Source: RGDT01 sp964630925
Lineage (GTDB): Bacteria; Planctomycetota; Planctomycetia; Gemmatales; Gemmataceae
Length of the DNA: 51,579 nucleotides
Direction of reading: 5' to 3'
Assembly (NCBI GenBank): GCA_964630925.1
Contig: CAZVZK010000073.1
Coordinates: 1 to 51,579, forward strand
The notes under the pieces were generated by a model, which was given only the letters and a program-made list of their open reading frames with translations, did no database searches and was not told where the DNA came from. The position numbers and the translations under genes are program-made. Shown in pieces: positions 33,848-42,455 of this stretch (position 1 is the first letter of the stretch; each line of letters starts with the position of its first letter).

Positions 33848-36496
33848 ATGACAAGGGCGTTGTTCACCTCCCTCGTCGGCGCGCTCCTGCTCGCCGCCGC
33901 CTCCACGGCCAGGGCAGAGGACGCCAAGCCGACGCGCTACGTCGTCCTCGCCGGCATCTCCGCCTACGGCAAGGACAGCGGCGTCAAGGACCGCAAGCAC
34001 GCCGAGGCCGACGCCCGCGCCCTCTACAAGCTCTTCACCGACCCCGCCGTCGGCGGCGTCGCCAGGGATAACGCCCGCCTCCTCCTCGGGGCCGGCGGCG
34101 ATGACGCCAAGAAGGCCACCCGCGCCGAATTCCTCGACGCCCTCAAGTGGGCGGCGAAGTCGGCCAAGCCGGGCGACGAGGTGTTCGTCGGCTTCTTCGG
34201 CAACGGCGGGCCGCTCGGCGAGTCCGGCGACCGGCGGTGCTACTTCCTCGCCGACAGCACCTTCAAGGGCCGCGACAAGGACGCCGTCGCCGCCGACGAG
34301 ATCGAGGACGCCCTCAAGACGCTCAAGGCGAAGCACCTGTGCGTGTTCCTCGACATCGACTTCACCGGCTTCGTGCAGGAGAAGGGCAAGGCCATCGCCG
34401 AGCCGACCCTCGGCAAGGCGCCGTACCGCGAATTCCTCGGCGACGACGCCTCGGAGGACCACCAGCCCCTGCCCGGCCGCATCGCGTTCCTGGCCACCAA
34501 CGGCCTCACCACCTCCGTGGACCTGAAGGACCACGGCCTGTTCGCCACGGTCCTGCTCGACGGCCTCAAGGGCGGCGCCGACGGCGAGGGCTTCCGCGAC
34601 GGCTACGAGGCCGACGGCCTCGTCACCGTCGACGAGATGTACCGCTACATCAACAAGAAGCTGCCCGAGCTGGCCCGCGCCCACGGCAAGGACGAGAAGG
34701 AGAAGGAGCAGGACCACTTCGTCCTCCCCGGCCCCTCCACGCACTACGTCCTGACCAACAACCCGCCGGCCAACAAGGCCCGCGTCAAGCGCCTCGACCT
34801 CGTCGCCGAGCTGATCAAGGACGGCAAGCTCACCGGCAAGATGGCCGAGGAGGCCAAATCGCTGCTCGACCGCATGCCGACGCTCAAGAAGCGCCAGGAG
34901 CTGCGCAAGGCCTATCAGGCGTTCGTCGATGACCCGAGCAAGTACGACACGCTGCGGACGAAGCGGACCGAGATCCTGGCCAGCATGAAGCTGAGCAACG
35001 AGGCGGCCGACGCCTTCGCCGACAAGGTGATGGAGGCGGTGGCGATGGTGCGGAAGGACTACATCCGCCGCGTCCAGCCCGGCAAGATGGTCCGCTGGGC
35101 CGTCCAGGGGCTGTACGCCGCCCTGGAGGAGAAGCTGCCCCCGCGTATCGAGGAGAGGCTGAAGGACGCCGAGAGCCTGGCCGGCAGCGACCTCAAGCAC
35201 CTCCTGATGACGGCCCGCAAGGAGCTGGGCAGCCGCGAGGACATCGAGAATAACCGCGACCTGACGGTCACCCTCCAGCGGATGCTGTCGAACCTCGACC
35301 CGCACACCAACTACTTCGACCCCGAGACGAAGAAGCGGCTCGACGACGACATCGGCGGCAACTTCACCGGCATCGGCGTGCAGATCCGCAAGGACCTGGC
35401 CTCCGACTGCCTGCTCGTCGTCTCGCCGATCAAGGGCAGCCCGGCGTACAAGGCCGGCCTGTGGGCCGGCGACATCGTCACGCGCATCAAGCGCGAGGTG
35501 GACAGCGACGGCAACCCCATCACCGACGCCAAGCTCAAGGACCTCTCCACCAAGGGCATGCCTCTGAACCGGGCGGTGAAGACGATCATGGGCCAGCCCG
35601 GCCAGGAGGTGGTGCTTACCATCAAACGCGAGGGCCGCGCCGAGGAGTTCGACGTGACGATCAAGCGTGGGCGCATCCCGGTGGACTCGGTCCTCGGCTA
35701 CCGCCGCAAGGCCGACGACGACTGGGACTTCGTGGTCGATCACAAGAACAAGATCGGCTACATCCGCCTGACGGGCTTCGCGCGGACGAGCTACCGCGAC
35801 ATGGAGATCGTCATGCGGGACCTCGTCAACAAGGAGAAGATCAAGGGGTTCGTCCTCGACCTGCGTGGCAACCCCGGCGGCCTGCTCGGCGAGGCCATCA
35901 AGATCACCGACCTGTTCATCGCCGACGGCGTCATCGTGGGCATCCGCGAGCGCGGCAACGCCGAGAGCGAGGAGCGCCACAAGGGCCGCTTCGAGGGCAG
36001 CCTCCTCGGCTTCCCGATGGTGTGCCTGATCAACGGCGGCAGCGCCTCGGGCAGCGAGATCGTCTCGGCGGCGTTGCAGGACCACGAGCGGGCCAGGATC
36101 GTCGGCGAGAGGAGCTACGGCAAGGGCAGCGTGCAGAAGCTGTTCGAGTTCAAGGTCGAGAACCCCAAGACGGGCATCAAGGAGGAGGCCGAGATCAAGA
36201 TGACCACGGCGACCTTCTGGCGCCCGAACGGGAAGAACCTGAACAAGGCCAGCACCTCGGGCAAGGACGAGGACACCTGGGGCGTGGTGCCGGACACGAC
36301 GATCAAGCTGTCGCGGAAGGAGACACGCGACCTGTACGAGGCGCAGCGCAACAGCGAGACCATCGAGCGCCCCGACCGCAAGGGCAAGACGACGAGCGAG
36401 TTCAAGGACCGCCAGCTCGACTTCGCCCTCGAGTACCTGCGCGGGCAGATCAAGCTGGCCGGCAAGGCGGGCGGCCCGCGGGGCTCGGGCGGGTGA
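33848..36496 (+). CDS. Caspase-like (inactive) domain fused to PDZ-S41 C-terminal processing protease
   Basis: An 882-residue exported protein. It has a signal peptide (1-23, ending ARA) and a caspase/peptidase C14-like domain at about 28-290. The usual catalytic motifs are altered: the GHG region reads FFGNGG (116-121, no His), and the DACHSG region reads DIDFTG (169-174, Cys to Asp). It is therefore probably catalytically dead. A helical linker follows, then a PDZ domain (about 500-590, VSPIKGSPAYKAGLWAGDIV). The S41 protease core comes last, with S734 in GGSASGSEI and K759 in SYGKGSVQ, spaced 25 residues as in Prc/CtpA. It cleaves C-termini of periplasmic proteins; the caspase fold may act as a recognition module (inference). 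Confidence 0.92.
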   Translation: MTRALFTSLVGALLLAAASTARAEDAKPTRYVVLAGISAYGKDSGVKDRKHAEADARALYKLFTDPAVGGVARDNARLLLGAGGDDAKKATRAEFLDALKWAAKSAKPGDEVFVGFFGNGGPLGESGDRRCYFLADSTFKGRDKDAVAADEIEDALKTLKAKHLCVFLDIDFTGFVQEKGKAIAEPTLGKAPYREFLGDDASEDHQPLPGRIAFLATNGLTTSVDLKDHGLFATVLLDGLKGGADGEGFRDGYEADGLVTVDEMYRYINKKLPELARAHGKDEKEKEQDHFVLPGPSTHYVLTNNPPANKARVKRLDLVAELIKDGKLTGKMAEEAKSLLDRMPTLKKRQELRKAYQAFVDDPSKYDTLRTKRTEILASMKLSNEAADAFADKVMEAVAMVRKDYIRRVQPGKMVRWAVQGLYAALEEKLPPRIEERLKDAESLAGSDLKHLLMTARKELGSREDIENNRDLTVTLQRMLSNLDPHTNYFDPETKKRLDDDIGGNFTGIGVQIRKDLASDCLLVVSPIKGSPAYKAGLWAGDIVTRIKREVDSDGNPITDAKLKDLSTKGMPLNRAVKTIMGQPGQEVVLTIKREGRAEEFDVTIKRGRIPVDSVLGYRRKADDDWDFVVDHKNKIGYIRLTGFARTSYRDMEIVMRDLVNKEKIKGFVLDLRGNPGGLLGEAIKITDLFIADGVIVGIRERGNAESEERHKGRFEGSLLGFPMVCLINGGSASGSEIVSAALQDHERARIVGERSYGKGSVQKLFEFKVENPKTGIKEEAEIKMTTATFWRPNGKNLNKASTSGKDEDTWGVVPDTTIKLSRKETRDLYEAQRNSETIERPDRKGKTTSEFKDRQLDFALEYLRGQIKLAGKAGGPRGSGG

Positions 36497-36551
36497 CGCC
36501 GGCGGGCCGGACGTGACGGATGTGCCGGCCCTGCCGACGACAACGAAGGGG

Positions 36552-36584
36552 CCCACGCCTTATCGGGCGTGGGTCTGTTTCTTT
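36552..36584 (+). terminator. Rho-independent terminator of the S41 gene
   Basis: Stem CCCACGCC (36552-36559) / GGCGTGGG (36566-36573), loop TTATCG, followed by TCTGTTTCTTTT. It is the clearest intrinsic terminator in the window. Confidence 0.8.
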
Positions 36585-36693
36585 TCGTCAAGTGATTTGC
36601 CCCCGGCGGCGGCGCGGGAAGGATTGTCTATCAAGCCGGCCCCATTCAGGGAGGGGGAGGACGGCACAGGCCCGGCCCGCAAGGGGAGCGTCC

Positions 36694-37125
36694 ATGTCGC
36701 GTCTACGTCGAGTGCTGTTGGCGGCCGCCGGGGCGGCCGTCCTCCTGGTGGCCGGCTGCCGCACCACCGACCCGTGCGGCTGCGAGCCGCCCCGCCAGGG
36801 GCTGTTCTCCCGGCTCGGGTCGGGCCGGCTCTTCGGGGGCGGCCACAACAACGGCGGCGCCGTCATCGGCACCACCGTGAGCAGCCCGCCCGTGATGTCC
36901 GGCGGCGTGTACTCCGGCCCGATCTATTCAGGCCCGATCACCGGCCTGCCCGAGGGCTACTCGGGCACGACGATCGAGGGCCCGATCCTGCCGGGGACGG
37001 CCGCGCCGCCCTACGCCATGCCGCCGATGCCGCCCGCCGCCGGCACCTTGCCGCCGCCGATGGTGCTGCCTGAAGGCTCTGCCCGCCCCGTCCCCGCCGA
37101 CCCGTCGCTGAGGCGCATCGGGTGA
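36694..37125 (+). CDS. Gly/Pro-rich lipoprotein
   Basis: A 143-residue lipoprotein. The signal peptide LRRVLLAAAGAAVLLVAGC has a lipobox VAGC with C22 as the lipidation site, followed by RTTDPCGCEP (two more Cys). The mature part is low-complexity (GGGHNNGGAV, YSGPIYSGPITG, MPPMPPAAGTLPPP) and probably unstructured. AGGGGAG precedes ATG 36694, after the terminator of the S41 gene. No function can be assigned beyond a surface or outer-membrane-linked spacer-type lipoprotein. Confidence 0.8.
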   Translation: MSRLRRVLLAAAGAAVLLVAGCRTTDPCGCEPPRQGLFSRLGSGRLFGGGHNNGGAVIGTTVSSPPVMSGGVYSGPIYSGPITGLPEGYSGTTIEGPILPGTAAPPYAMPPMPPAAGTLPPPMVLPEGSARPVPADPSLRRIG

Positions 37126-37153
37126 GTAGAGGCGAGCGCCCCGGCGTGAGCCC

Positions 37154-37174
37154 GCCGTGTCTTTCAGACACGGC
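37154..37174. terminator. Hairpin between convergent lipoprotein and glgA genes
   Basis: Perfect 8-bp stem GCCGTGTC / GACACGGC, loop TTTCA, flanked by GGCGAGCGC direct repeats. There is no T-run, so a bidirectional terminator is only likely by position (stops at 37125 and 37197). Confidence 0.45.
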
Positions 37175-37196
37175 AGGCGAGCGCCCGCGCCGGTCC

Positions 37197-38690
37197 TCAC
37201 CCCCCGACGATCTGCCGGTACAGCGCCTCGTACTCCGCCGCGCTGCGGTCCCAAGACCAGTCCTGCCGCATGCCGTTGAGCATGATCTGACGCCACGTCT
37301 GCGGGTCGCCGAGGTAAATATCGGCGGCCCGCTCCACGTTCTGCCACAGCCAGTGGGCGTCATAGGGCACGAACGAGAAGCCGGTCGCCGTGCCGTCGGC
37401 CAGCGTCCGCGGCGTCGTGTCGGTCACCGTGTCGGCCAGGCCGCCCGTCGCCCGCACCACCGGTGGCGTGCCATAGCGGAGTGAGTACAGCTGATTCAGC
37501 CCCGACGGCTCGAACGCCGACGGCATCAAGAAGATATCCGCGCCGGCCTCGATGCGGTGGGCCAGCGGCTCGTCGAACCCGAGGCGCAGGCCCATGCGCC
37601 CCGGGTACCTCGTCTTCAGCCTCTGGAACAGGTCGTGATAGGGCCTGTCGCCGTCGCCCAAGACGACGAGCTGCCAGCCCTTGTCCAGCATGCCGGGCGC
37701 GACCATCCCGACGAGGTCGATCCCCTTCTGCTCCGTCAGGCGGGCGACGACGGCGAACAGCGGTGTGGCCGGCTCGACGCTCAGGCCCATCTCCTTCTGC
37801 AAGGCGCGTTTGCAGGCCAGCTTGCCGGACAGGTCGTCGGGCCCGTAGCGGGCGGCGATGCGCGTGTCGTTACGCGGGTCCCAGTGGGCGTAATCCACGC
37901 CGTTGACGATGCCGCTGAGGCGATGGCTCTCATGGGAGAGCAGGCCCTCCATGCCGCGGCCGTAGGCGGGCGTCTGGATCTCGCGGGCGTACGTCGGGCT
38001 GACGGTGTTGATGCGGCCGCAGAAGACGATGCCGGCCTTGAGGAAGCTCAGCATGCCGTGGAACTCGACGCCCTCGGGCGTGAAGAGGCGCCAGGGGAGG
38101 CCGGCCAGGATCATGTCCCAGTGCCAGAACGCGCCCTGGAAGGCGATGTTGTGGATGGTCAGCAGCGTCCGGGTCCGCGAATAGCGCTCGTCGTCCCAGC
38201 CGTAGACCTCGCGCAGGTAGGCGGGGATCAGGCCGGTCTGCCAGTCGTTGACGTGGACGACGTCGGGCCAGTGCGGCAGGTGGGGCAGGGCCTGGGCGAC
38301 GGCCCGGTTAAAGAACACCCACCGTTCGCAGTTATCGGCGTAGTCGCGGCGGGAGCCGTCGGGCAGGGTCTCCTGATAGAGCCCCTTCGCCTTGCCGTCG
38401 TCGCGGCCGAAGTAGCCGTCGTTCTCCACCAGCCAGACGGTGACGCCGTCGGGCAGCGACGACCGCCACAGCCGCGCGTCCATCATCCGCCCGCCGACCG
38501 GGACGGAGAGGCGGATGTCGGTCGGCACGGGGGCGGTCTGGGCGCGGCGGGCGGAATTGTGCAGGGGGAGGATGATGTCGCACGACAGGCCGCGGCGGTT
38601 GAGCGCGCCGGGCAGGGAGCCGGCCACGTCGGCGAGGCCGCCCGTCTTGGCGAAGCCGACCACCTCGGAAGACGCCAGCAGGATGCGCAT
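37197..38690 (-). CDS. glgA: Glycogen synthase (GT5)
   Basis: A 497-residue ADP-glucose:alpha-glucan glycosyltransferase of family GT5, adding alpha-1,4-glucosyl units to glycogen in the cytoplasm. The N-terminal KTGGLADV motif (residues about 15-22, ADP-glucose binding), HVNDWQTGLIPAYL, TIHNIAFQG, and the C-terminal ARLTEQKG and FEPSGLNQLYSLRYGTPP motifs are all present. Length is normal. The start MRILLASSEVVGFAKTGG matches family N-termini, so ATG 38690 is used rather than the longer frame. It is divergent from the UbiE gene; the intergenic DNA holds two palindromic repeats. No other glg genes are in the window. Confidence 0.95.
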   Translation of the reverse strand: MRILLASSEVVGFAKTGGLADVAGSLPGALNRRGLSCDIILPLHNSARRAQTAPVPTDIRLSVPVGGRMMDARLWRSSLPDGVTVWLVENDGYFGRDDGKAKGLYQETLPDGSRRDYADNCERWVFFNRAVAQALPHLPHWPDVVHVNDWQTGLIPAYLREVYGWDDERYSRTRTLLTIHNIAFQGAFWHWDMILAGLPWRLFTPEGVEFHGMLSFLKAGIVFCGRINTVSPTYAREIQTPAYGRGMEGLLSHESHRLSGIVNGVDYAHWDPRNDTRIAARYGPDDLSGKLACKRALQKEMGLSVEPATPLFAVVARLTEQKGIDLVGMVAPGMLDKGWQLVVLGDGDRPYHDLFQRLKTRYPGRMGLRLGFDEPLAHRIEAGADIFLMPSAFEPSGLNQLYSLRYGTPPVVRATGGLADTVTDTTPRTLADGTATGFSFVPYDAHWLWQNVERAADIYLGDPQTWRQIMLNGMRQDWSWDRSAAEYEALYRQIVGG

Positions 38691-38698
38691 CGATGCTT

Positions 38699-38752
38699 CT
38701 CCCCCCTCCCCCACCGCAAAGCCGGTGGGGGAGGGGTCGGGGGTGAGGGGGG
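38699..38752. repeat. Palindromic dispersed repeat, copy A
   Basis: CCCCCACCG/CGGTGGGGG hairpin followed by AGGGGTCGGGGGTGAGGGGG. It is the same repeat type as 38797-38846 (inverted relative to it) and 4595-4633. Confidence 0.65.
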
Positions 38753-38796
38753 ATCGCACTTCGGGGGACATGGCCTTATCTCCCGTCGAGCCTCCG

Positions 38797-38846
38797 CCCC
38801 CCTCACCCCTGACCCCTCCCCCCCGACAAAGCCAGGGGGAGAGGGG
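38797..38846. repeat. Palindromic dispersed repeat, copy B (inverted)
   Basis: CCCCCTCACCCCTGACCCCT followed by a C-rich stem and GACAAAGCCAGGGGGAGAGG. Its reverse complement aligns with copy A, so the two copies can pair across 100 nt between glgA and the methyltransferase gene. Confidence 0.65.
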
Positions 38847-38922
38847 ACAGAGCCGGGAGGGGGTGCGAGTCGGAATGACTATACTACCATCCGCATCGGC
38901 GCCGAGCCACGGGGGACGGACA

Positions 38923-39660
38923 GTGACCACGACGACGCTCGACAAACGCGAGGAGCGCATCCGCTCCATGTTCGGGGCCATCGCCCCCAGCTACGACCTC
39001 CTCAACCACGTCCTCAGCCTCAACGTCGATCTGTGGTGGCGCTACCGCACGACCCAGATCGCCCCGCCGGACCTCAAGGACCCCGCGCCCATCCTGGATG
39101 TCTGCTGCGGCACGGGGGACCTCGCCCTCGCCTACGACCGGGCCGCACGCGGCAGGCTGCCCATCATCGGCACCGACTTCTGCCTGCCCATGCTCGTCCC
39201 CGCCGTCCGGAAGGCGGCGAAGCGCCGCGCCTCGTCGCGCATCCAGTTCCTGGAGGCCGACACCCAGCGTCTGCCGTTCCCCGACGACATGTTCCAGCTC
39301 GTCACCGTGGCGTTCGGGCTGCGGAACGTCACGGACACGGAGAAGGGCCTGCGCGAGATGGTGCGCGTGTGCAAGCCCGGCGGGCGCGTGGCCATCCTGG
39401 AGTTCTCCAGGCCGCGAGACTGGCTGTTCGGGTCGCTCTACTCCTTCTACTTCCGGTCGATCCTGCCGCGCATCGGCCAGTGGGTCTCGAAGAGCAAGGA
39501 CGACGCGTACAATTACCTGCCGGCGAGCGTGATGGAGTTCCCCGACGGCGAGGACCTGGCCCGTATCCTGCGGGCGCAGGGCCTCACGAAGGTGAGCTTC
39601 CACCCGATGACGTTCGGCATCGCCACCCTGTACGTCGGCACGAAACCAGCGCATGGATGA
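38923..39660 (+). CDS. menG: UbiE/MenG demethylmenaquinone methyltransferase
   Basis: A 245-residue SAM-dependent methyltransferase of the UbiE/MenG family, C-methylating demethylmenaquinone (last step of menaquinone synthesis). The diagnostic MFGAIAPSYDLLNHVLSL and DLWWRYR start, the SAM motif LDVCCGTGDLAL (family usually DVAxGTGD), VAFGLRNVTD and KPGGRVAILEFSRP are all present. GTG 38923 follows GGGGGA at good spacing; the open frame reaches further upstream but into repeat DNA. Menaquinone rather than ubiquinone is inferred from planctomycete physiology. It overlaps the next gene by 8 nt. Confidence 0.93.
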   Translation: MTTTTLDKREERIRSMFGAIAPSYDLLNHVLSLNVDLWWRYRTTQIAPPDLKDPAPILDVCCGTGDLALAYDRAARGRLPIIGTDFCLPMLVPAVRKAAKRRASSRIQFLEADTQRLPFPDDMFQLVTVAFGLRNVTDTEKGLREMVRVCKPGGRVAILEFSRPRDWLFGSLYSFYFRSILPRIGQWVSKSKDDAYNYLPASVMEFPDGEDLARILRAQGLTKVSFHPMTFGIATLYVGTKPAHG

Positions 39661-40219
39661 ATCCGCCTTCCTGACGGCCATCGACGAGGGCGACGACGAC
39701 ACCCTGCCCGTCTACGCCGACTGGCTGGAGGAGCAGGGCGACGACGCCCGCGCCGCCTTCCTGCGCGTGCAGGAGGTGACGCGGAAGCTCACCCACAACC
39801 GCAAGGCGTTCCTCCCCGCCGCCCGCTCCGCCGTCGCCCTCGGATCGACCCTGCCGCGCGGCTGGGTCGGGCGCGTGTCGAGGCCGTACCTGTCCGGCAC
39901 GGTCTGGGCCGGAAACGACTCGGGTAACGCCTACTACGTCTGGCGCTTCCTGAGCGAGGGGCGCATCGAGTATTCGTCGCCTTCAGGCGACTGGAATTCG
40001 GCGTCGTGGAGGCAGATCGGGCCGCTGGTCGTGATGGAGACCAACTACCATTACGCCACCTATGAGGGGCTGGCGGCGGGGCGCATCCTGCGCGGGTGGG
40101 CCGCCAACGTCGTCTCGTCGCACTGGACCTGGGACGTGCGTCTCATGTCGGAGAGGTCGGCCCGCGCGGCGGCGCCGTACCAGGATCGCTGGGCCCGGCC
40201 GAGGCGGCGGCGGCGTTGA
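39653..40219 (+). CDS. TIGR02996 domain protein (second copy)
   Basis: A 188-residue protein with the N-terminal TIGR02996 motif (ESAFLTAIDEGDDDTLPVYA, then DWLEEQGD and AAFLRVQEVTRKL). The rest is Trp/Tyr-rich with no known domain. Its ATG lies 8 nt inside the end of the menG gene, so translation is probably coupled. The C-terminus is Arg-rich (RWARPRRRRR), and its last 77 nt overlap the convergent phosphatase gene, with both frames apparently used. Unrelated to the 5796 copy outside the motif. Confidence 0.8.
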   Translation: MDESAFLTAIDEGDDDTLPVYADWLEEQGDDARAAFLRVQEVTRKLTHNRKAFLPAARSAVALGSTLPRGWVGRVSRPYLSGTVWAGNDSGNAYYVWRFLSEGRIEYSSPSGDWNSASWRQIGPLVVMETNYHYATYEGLAAGRILRGWAANVVSSHWTWDVRLMSERSARAAAPYQDRWARPRRRRR

Positions 40220-40661
40220 CGCGGCGGGCGAACTCCTCGACCGCCTCCTCCTGCTCGTTGGTCTCGACCGAGTGGGGGCGCAGCTTGCGGACGCGCGTGA
40301 TGGCGGCCGCGGCGCTCATCCCGGTGCTGACCATCCACGCGGCGAGGACGACGCCGGTGCGGCCCAGGCCGGCCCCGCAGTGGACCGCGACGCCCATGCC
40401 GCCGGCGAGGGCGCGGTTGATCGCGGAGACGGCGCGGGCCAGGGCCTCCTGCTCGGGGGGCTCCATGTCCTCCATCGCCTCGTGGTAGACGAGCATGCCG
40501 GCCTCGTCGCTCCAGGCCGGGCGCGGGCGATCCTCGGTGAGCGAGATGAGGAGCTGCACGCCCTGTTGTCTGAGCCAGGTCAGGTCGCCGGCGGAGCGTG
40601 GCCTGGCGAGGGCGGCCAGGCGCGGCTTGTCGATCCAGGAGAAGCCTTGCGGCGCGGACAT
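40143..40661 (-). CDS. Dual-specificity/tyrosine phosphatase family protein
   Basis: A 172-residue cysteine phosphatase. The P-loop VHCGAGLGRTG holds the CX5R signature (C95, R101). The preceding region (SWIDKPRLAALARPRSAGDL and GVQLLISLTEDRP) is typical of bacterial DSP/PTP-like proteins acting on phospho-Tyr/Ser/Thr or phosphoinositides. The general-acid Asp is probably in EDMEPPE (about 64-65). Cytoplasmic. Start MSAPQG at ATG 40661 preferred over GTG 40664. It could counteract the Hanks kinases of this genome (inference). 3' overlap of 77 nt with the TIGR02996 gene. Confidence 0.88.
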   Translation of the reverse strand: MSAPQGFSWIDKPRLAALARPRSAGDLTWLRQQGVQLLISLTEDRPRPAWSDEAGMLVYHEAMEDMEPPEQEALARAVSAINRALAGGMGVAVHCGAGLGRTGVVLAAWMVSTGMSAAAAITRVRKLRPHSVETNEQEEAVEEFARRVNAAAASAGPSDPGTAPPRGPTSPT

Positions 40662-40697
40662 CACGGGCCCTCGTTCCGATGCGGGCGGGATGGGGCC

Positions 40698-41228
40698 TCA
40701 CCGCAGCGGCTTGTGCCCGAAGTGCAGGCGCGTCAGGTTGGCCTGCTCCCACACTTTATCGTCGCCGCGGAGGAAATCGCCAAGGTTCGCCGTCGTCGTC
40801 CCCAGCGCCGCCGCCGCCTCGCTCAGCCGGCCCTCGAACGCATACAGCACGTCGAGGCATACGCCGGCCGCCGGCCAGAACCGCGCGTCCTTCGGCGAGA
40901 CGTGCAGCCGACCCTCCGCGTCGCGCGCCGGGGCGAACTCCGGGTGCGCCGCCAACGCCTCGGGGGCGAGGGCCTCGGGAGCCAGCGTCTCGCGGAGTTT
41001 GAGGTAGAACGCCTGCCGCAGCCGGCGGACGGCCCGCGCCTTGTTCTCGTGCTGCGACCGGCTCTCCTCGGCGATGACCAGCAGGCCGGACGGGGGGTGA
41101 CGCAGGCGCACCGCCGAGCTGGTCTTGTTGCGTTTCTGCCCGCCGGGGCCGCTGGCGCGGTACGTATCGACCTCGCACTGCGTCAGCAGCTGGTCGTCCG
41201 TCAGCGCGGTCCAGGTGGCCCGATGCAT
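40698..41228 (-). CDS. Class I release-factor-like protein (RF-1 GGQ domain)
   Basis: A 176-residue protein with the peptidyl-tRNA hydrolysis motif GPGGQKRNKTSSAVRLRH (GGQ at residues 29-31) near the N-terminus. The stop-codon recognition domains of RF1/RF2 are absent. Short GGQ proteins such as ArfB rescue stalled ribosomes by hydrolysing peptidyl-tRNA, but those end in a basic tail. Here the C-terminal 100 residues form another domain (about 80-176), a layout I associate with 'release factor-like' proteins of planctomycetes and other bacteria. Start ATG 41228; the frame continues upstream without family similarity. Confidence 0.88.
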   Translation of the reverse strand: MHRATWTALTDDQLLTQCEVDTYRASGPGGQKRNKTSSAVRLRHPPSGLLVIAEESRSQHENKARAVRRLRQAFYLKLRETLAPEALAPEALAAHPEFAPARDAEGRLHVSPKDARFWPAAGVCLDVLYAFEGRLSEAAAALGTTTANLGDFLRGDDKVWEQANLTRLHFGHKPLR

Positions 41229-41246
41229 GGTGTCGCTCTTGCTACA

Positions 41247-41342
41247 CCCGGGGTTCGAAGACTCACCCCGGGCTTTATTCTCGTCGCCGAAGCGGCCCGA
41301 AATCCGGTCTTCGGCTGTCGGCTGTTGGAGCCGCTTCGGCGA
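41247..41342. repeat. Inverted repeats downstream of manC
   Basis: A 7-bp CCCGGGG/CCCCGGG hairpin (41247-41272) and 13-bp perfect arms TCGCCGAAGCGGC (41284-41296) / GCCGCTTCGGCGA (41330-41342) enclose TCGGCTG direct repeats. The area is REP-like, between the manC stop and the release-factor-like gene, with no coding content. Confidence 0.6.
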
Positions 41343-41390
41343 CGGCTGCTGGCTGTTGCCCACGCCGAGCGAAGCGAGCCGTGGGCCTTC

Positions 41391-42455
41391 TCACAGGTAA
41401 CGCTCCAGCCCGCGTCTGCGGATCTCCTCGACCAGGTCCTTGACCGCGCCCTCGTCCTCGCGGCGGGCGATCAGGGTGCAGTCGCCGTCCTGGACGATGA
41501 TGAGGCCATCGACGCCGATGGTGCCGATCAGGCGCTCGGAGGGGCCGACGATGATGCAGTTGTCGGTCCGGACGCCGACGTGACGGCCCTGGACGGTGTT
41601 GCCGGAGGCGTCCTGCGGATTCATCCGCTCCAGGGCGAGCCAGCTCCCCACGTCGTCCCAATTGTACGGGGCCTGGACGACAAGTACCTCCGGGTGCTTC
41701 TCCATCACCGCCTTGTCGATGCTCGCCTTCGGCAGCTTCGGGTACTCGGCGGCGAGGATTTCCGGGGCCGCGGCGATGCGGAGGATGGCGGAGTGCAGCT
41801 CCGGCGTGTGCGTCTGGAGGGCGGCGAGGATGGTCCGCGCCTTCCACACGAAGATGCCGCTGTTCCACGAGTACTCGCCCGAAGCGAGGAACGCCTCGGC
41901 CCTCTCGCGCGGCGGCTTCTCGACGAAGCGGGCCACGCGCGCCGCGCTCACGCCCTGGCGCTGGCCGAGCGGAGCCCCCCGGTGGATGTAGCCGTAGCCG
42001 GTGCTTGGGAACGTGGGCGCGATGCCGAACGTGATGAGGGCCGCCGGATGCTCCTCGGCGAGCTGAGCCGCCGCGTGGACGGCGCGTCCGAACTCGCGCA
42101 GCGGCTCGATGACGTGGTCGGCCGGCGTGACGAGGATCGTGGCGTCGGGGTCTTCCTTCGCGATCAGGGCGGCGCCGAGGCCGACGCAGGCCGCGGTGTC
42201 GCGTCCGGCGGGCTCGCCGACGAGGTGGGCCTTCGGCAGCGTGGGGAGCTGCCGGGCCGTCTCGTCGAGGTACGCCTGGCCGGTGATGACCCAGCAGTGT
42301 TGGGGTGGCAGGGCGCACGCCTCCAGGCGGTCGAAGGCCATCTGGATGAGGGTGCGTTCACCGGACATGGCGAGGAACTGCTTCGGGCGGGCTGCCCGGC
42401 TCCTCGGCCAGAAGCGCGTGCCCCCGCCGCCGGCCATGATCATCGCGTGTAGCAT
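41391..42455 (-). CDS. manC: Mannose-1-phosphate guanylyltransferase
   Basis: A 354-residue nucleotidyltransferase making GDP-mannose from mannose-1-phosphate and GTP. The signature IMAGGGGTRFWPRSR (residues about 6-20), RPKQFLAM, VGEPAGRDTAACVGL, VTPADHVI, RFVEKPPRERAEAFL, YSWNSGIFVW and NWDDVGSW are all present and match the family. Length fits the single-domain type, without the isomerase domain. AAGGAGG sits 8 nt before ATG 42455. The first 67 nt of the gene and its leader are repeated 1.05 kb away at 43455-43520, on the other side of the toxin-antitoxin pair. Confidence 0.95.
   Translation of the reverse strand: MLHAMIMAGGGGTRFWPRSRAARPKQFLAMSGERTLIQMAFDRLEACALPPQHCWVITGQAYLDETARQLPTLPKAHLVGEPAGRDTAACVGLGAALIAKEDPDATILVTPADHVIEPLREFGRAVHAAAQLAEEHPAALITFGIAPTFPSTGYGYIHRGAPLGQRQGVSAARVARFVEKPPRERAEAFLASGEYSWNSGIFVWKARTILAALQTHTPELHSAILRIAAAPEILAAEYPKLPKASIDKAVMEKHPEVLVVQAPYNWDDVGSWLALERMNPQDASGNTVQGRHVGVRTDNCIIVGPSERLIGTIGVDGLIIVQDGDCTLIARREDEGAVKDLVEEIRRRGLERYL

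Noticed and set aside
33596..36556. 986-codon minus-strand frame opposite the S41 protease.
   Set aside because: Antisense shadow with Leu/Ala/Val/Asp bias; the S41 gene has intact motifs and its own terminator.
41254..41265. TTCGAA in a stem-loop at 41247-41272 as a tRNA T-arm.
   Set aside because: The loop is 12 nt and no other tRNA arms are nearby; simple hairpin repeat.
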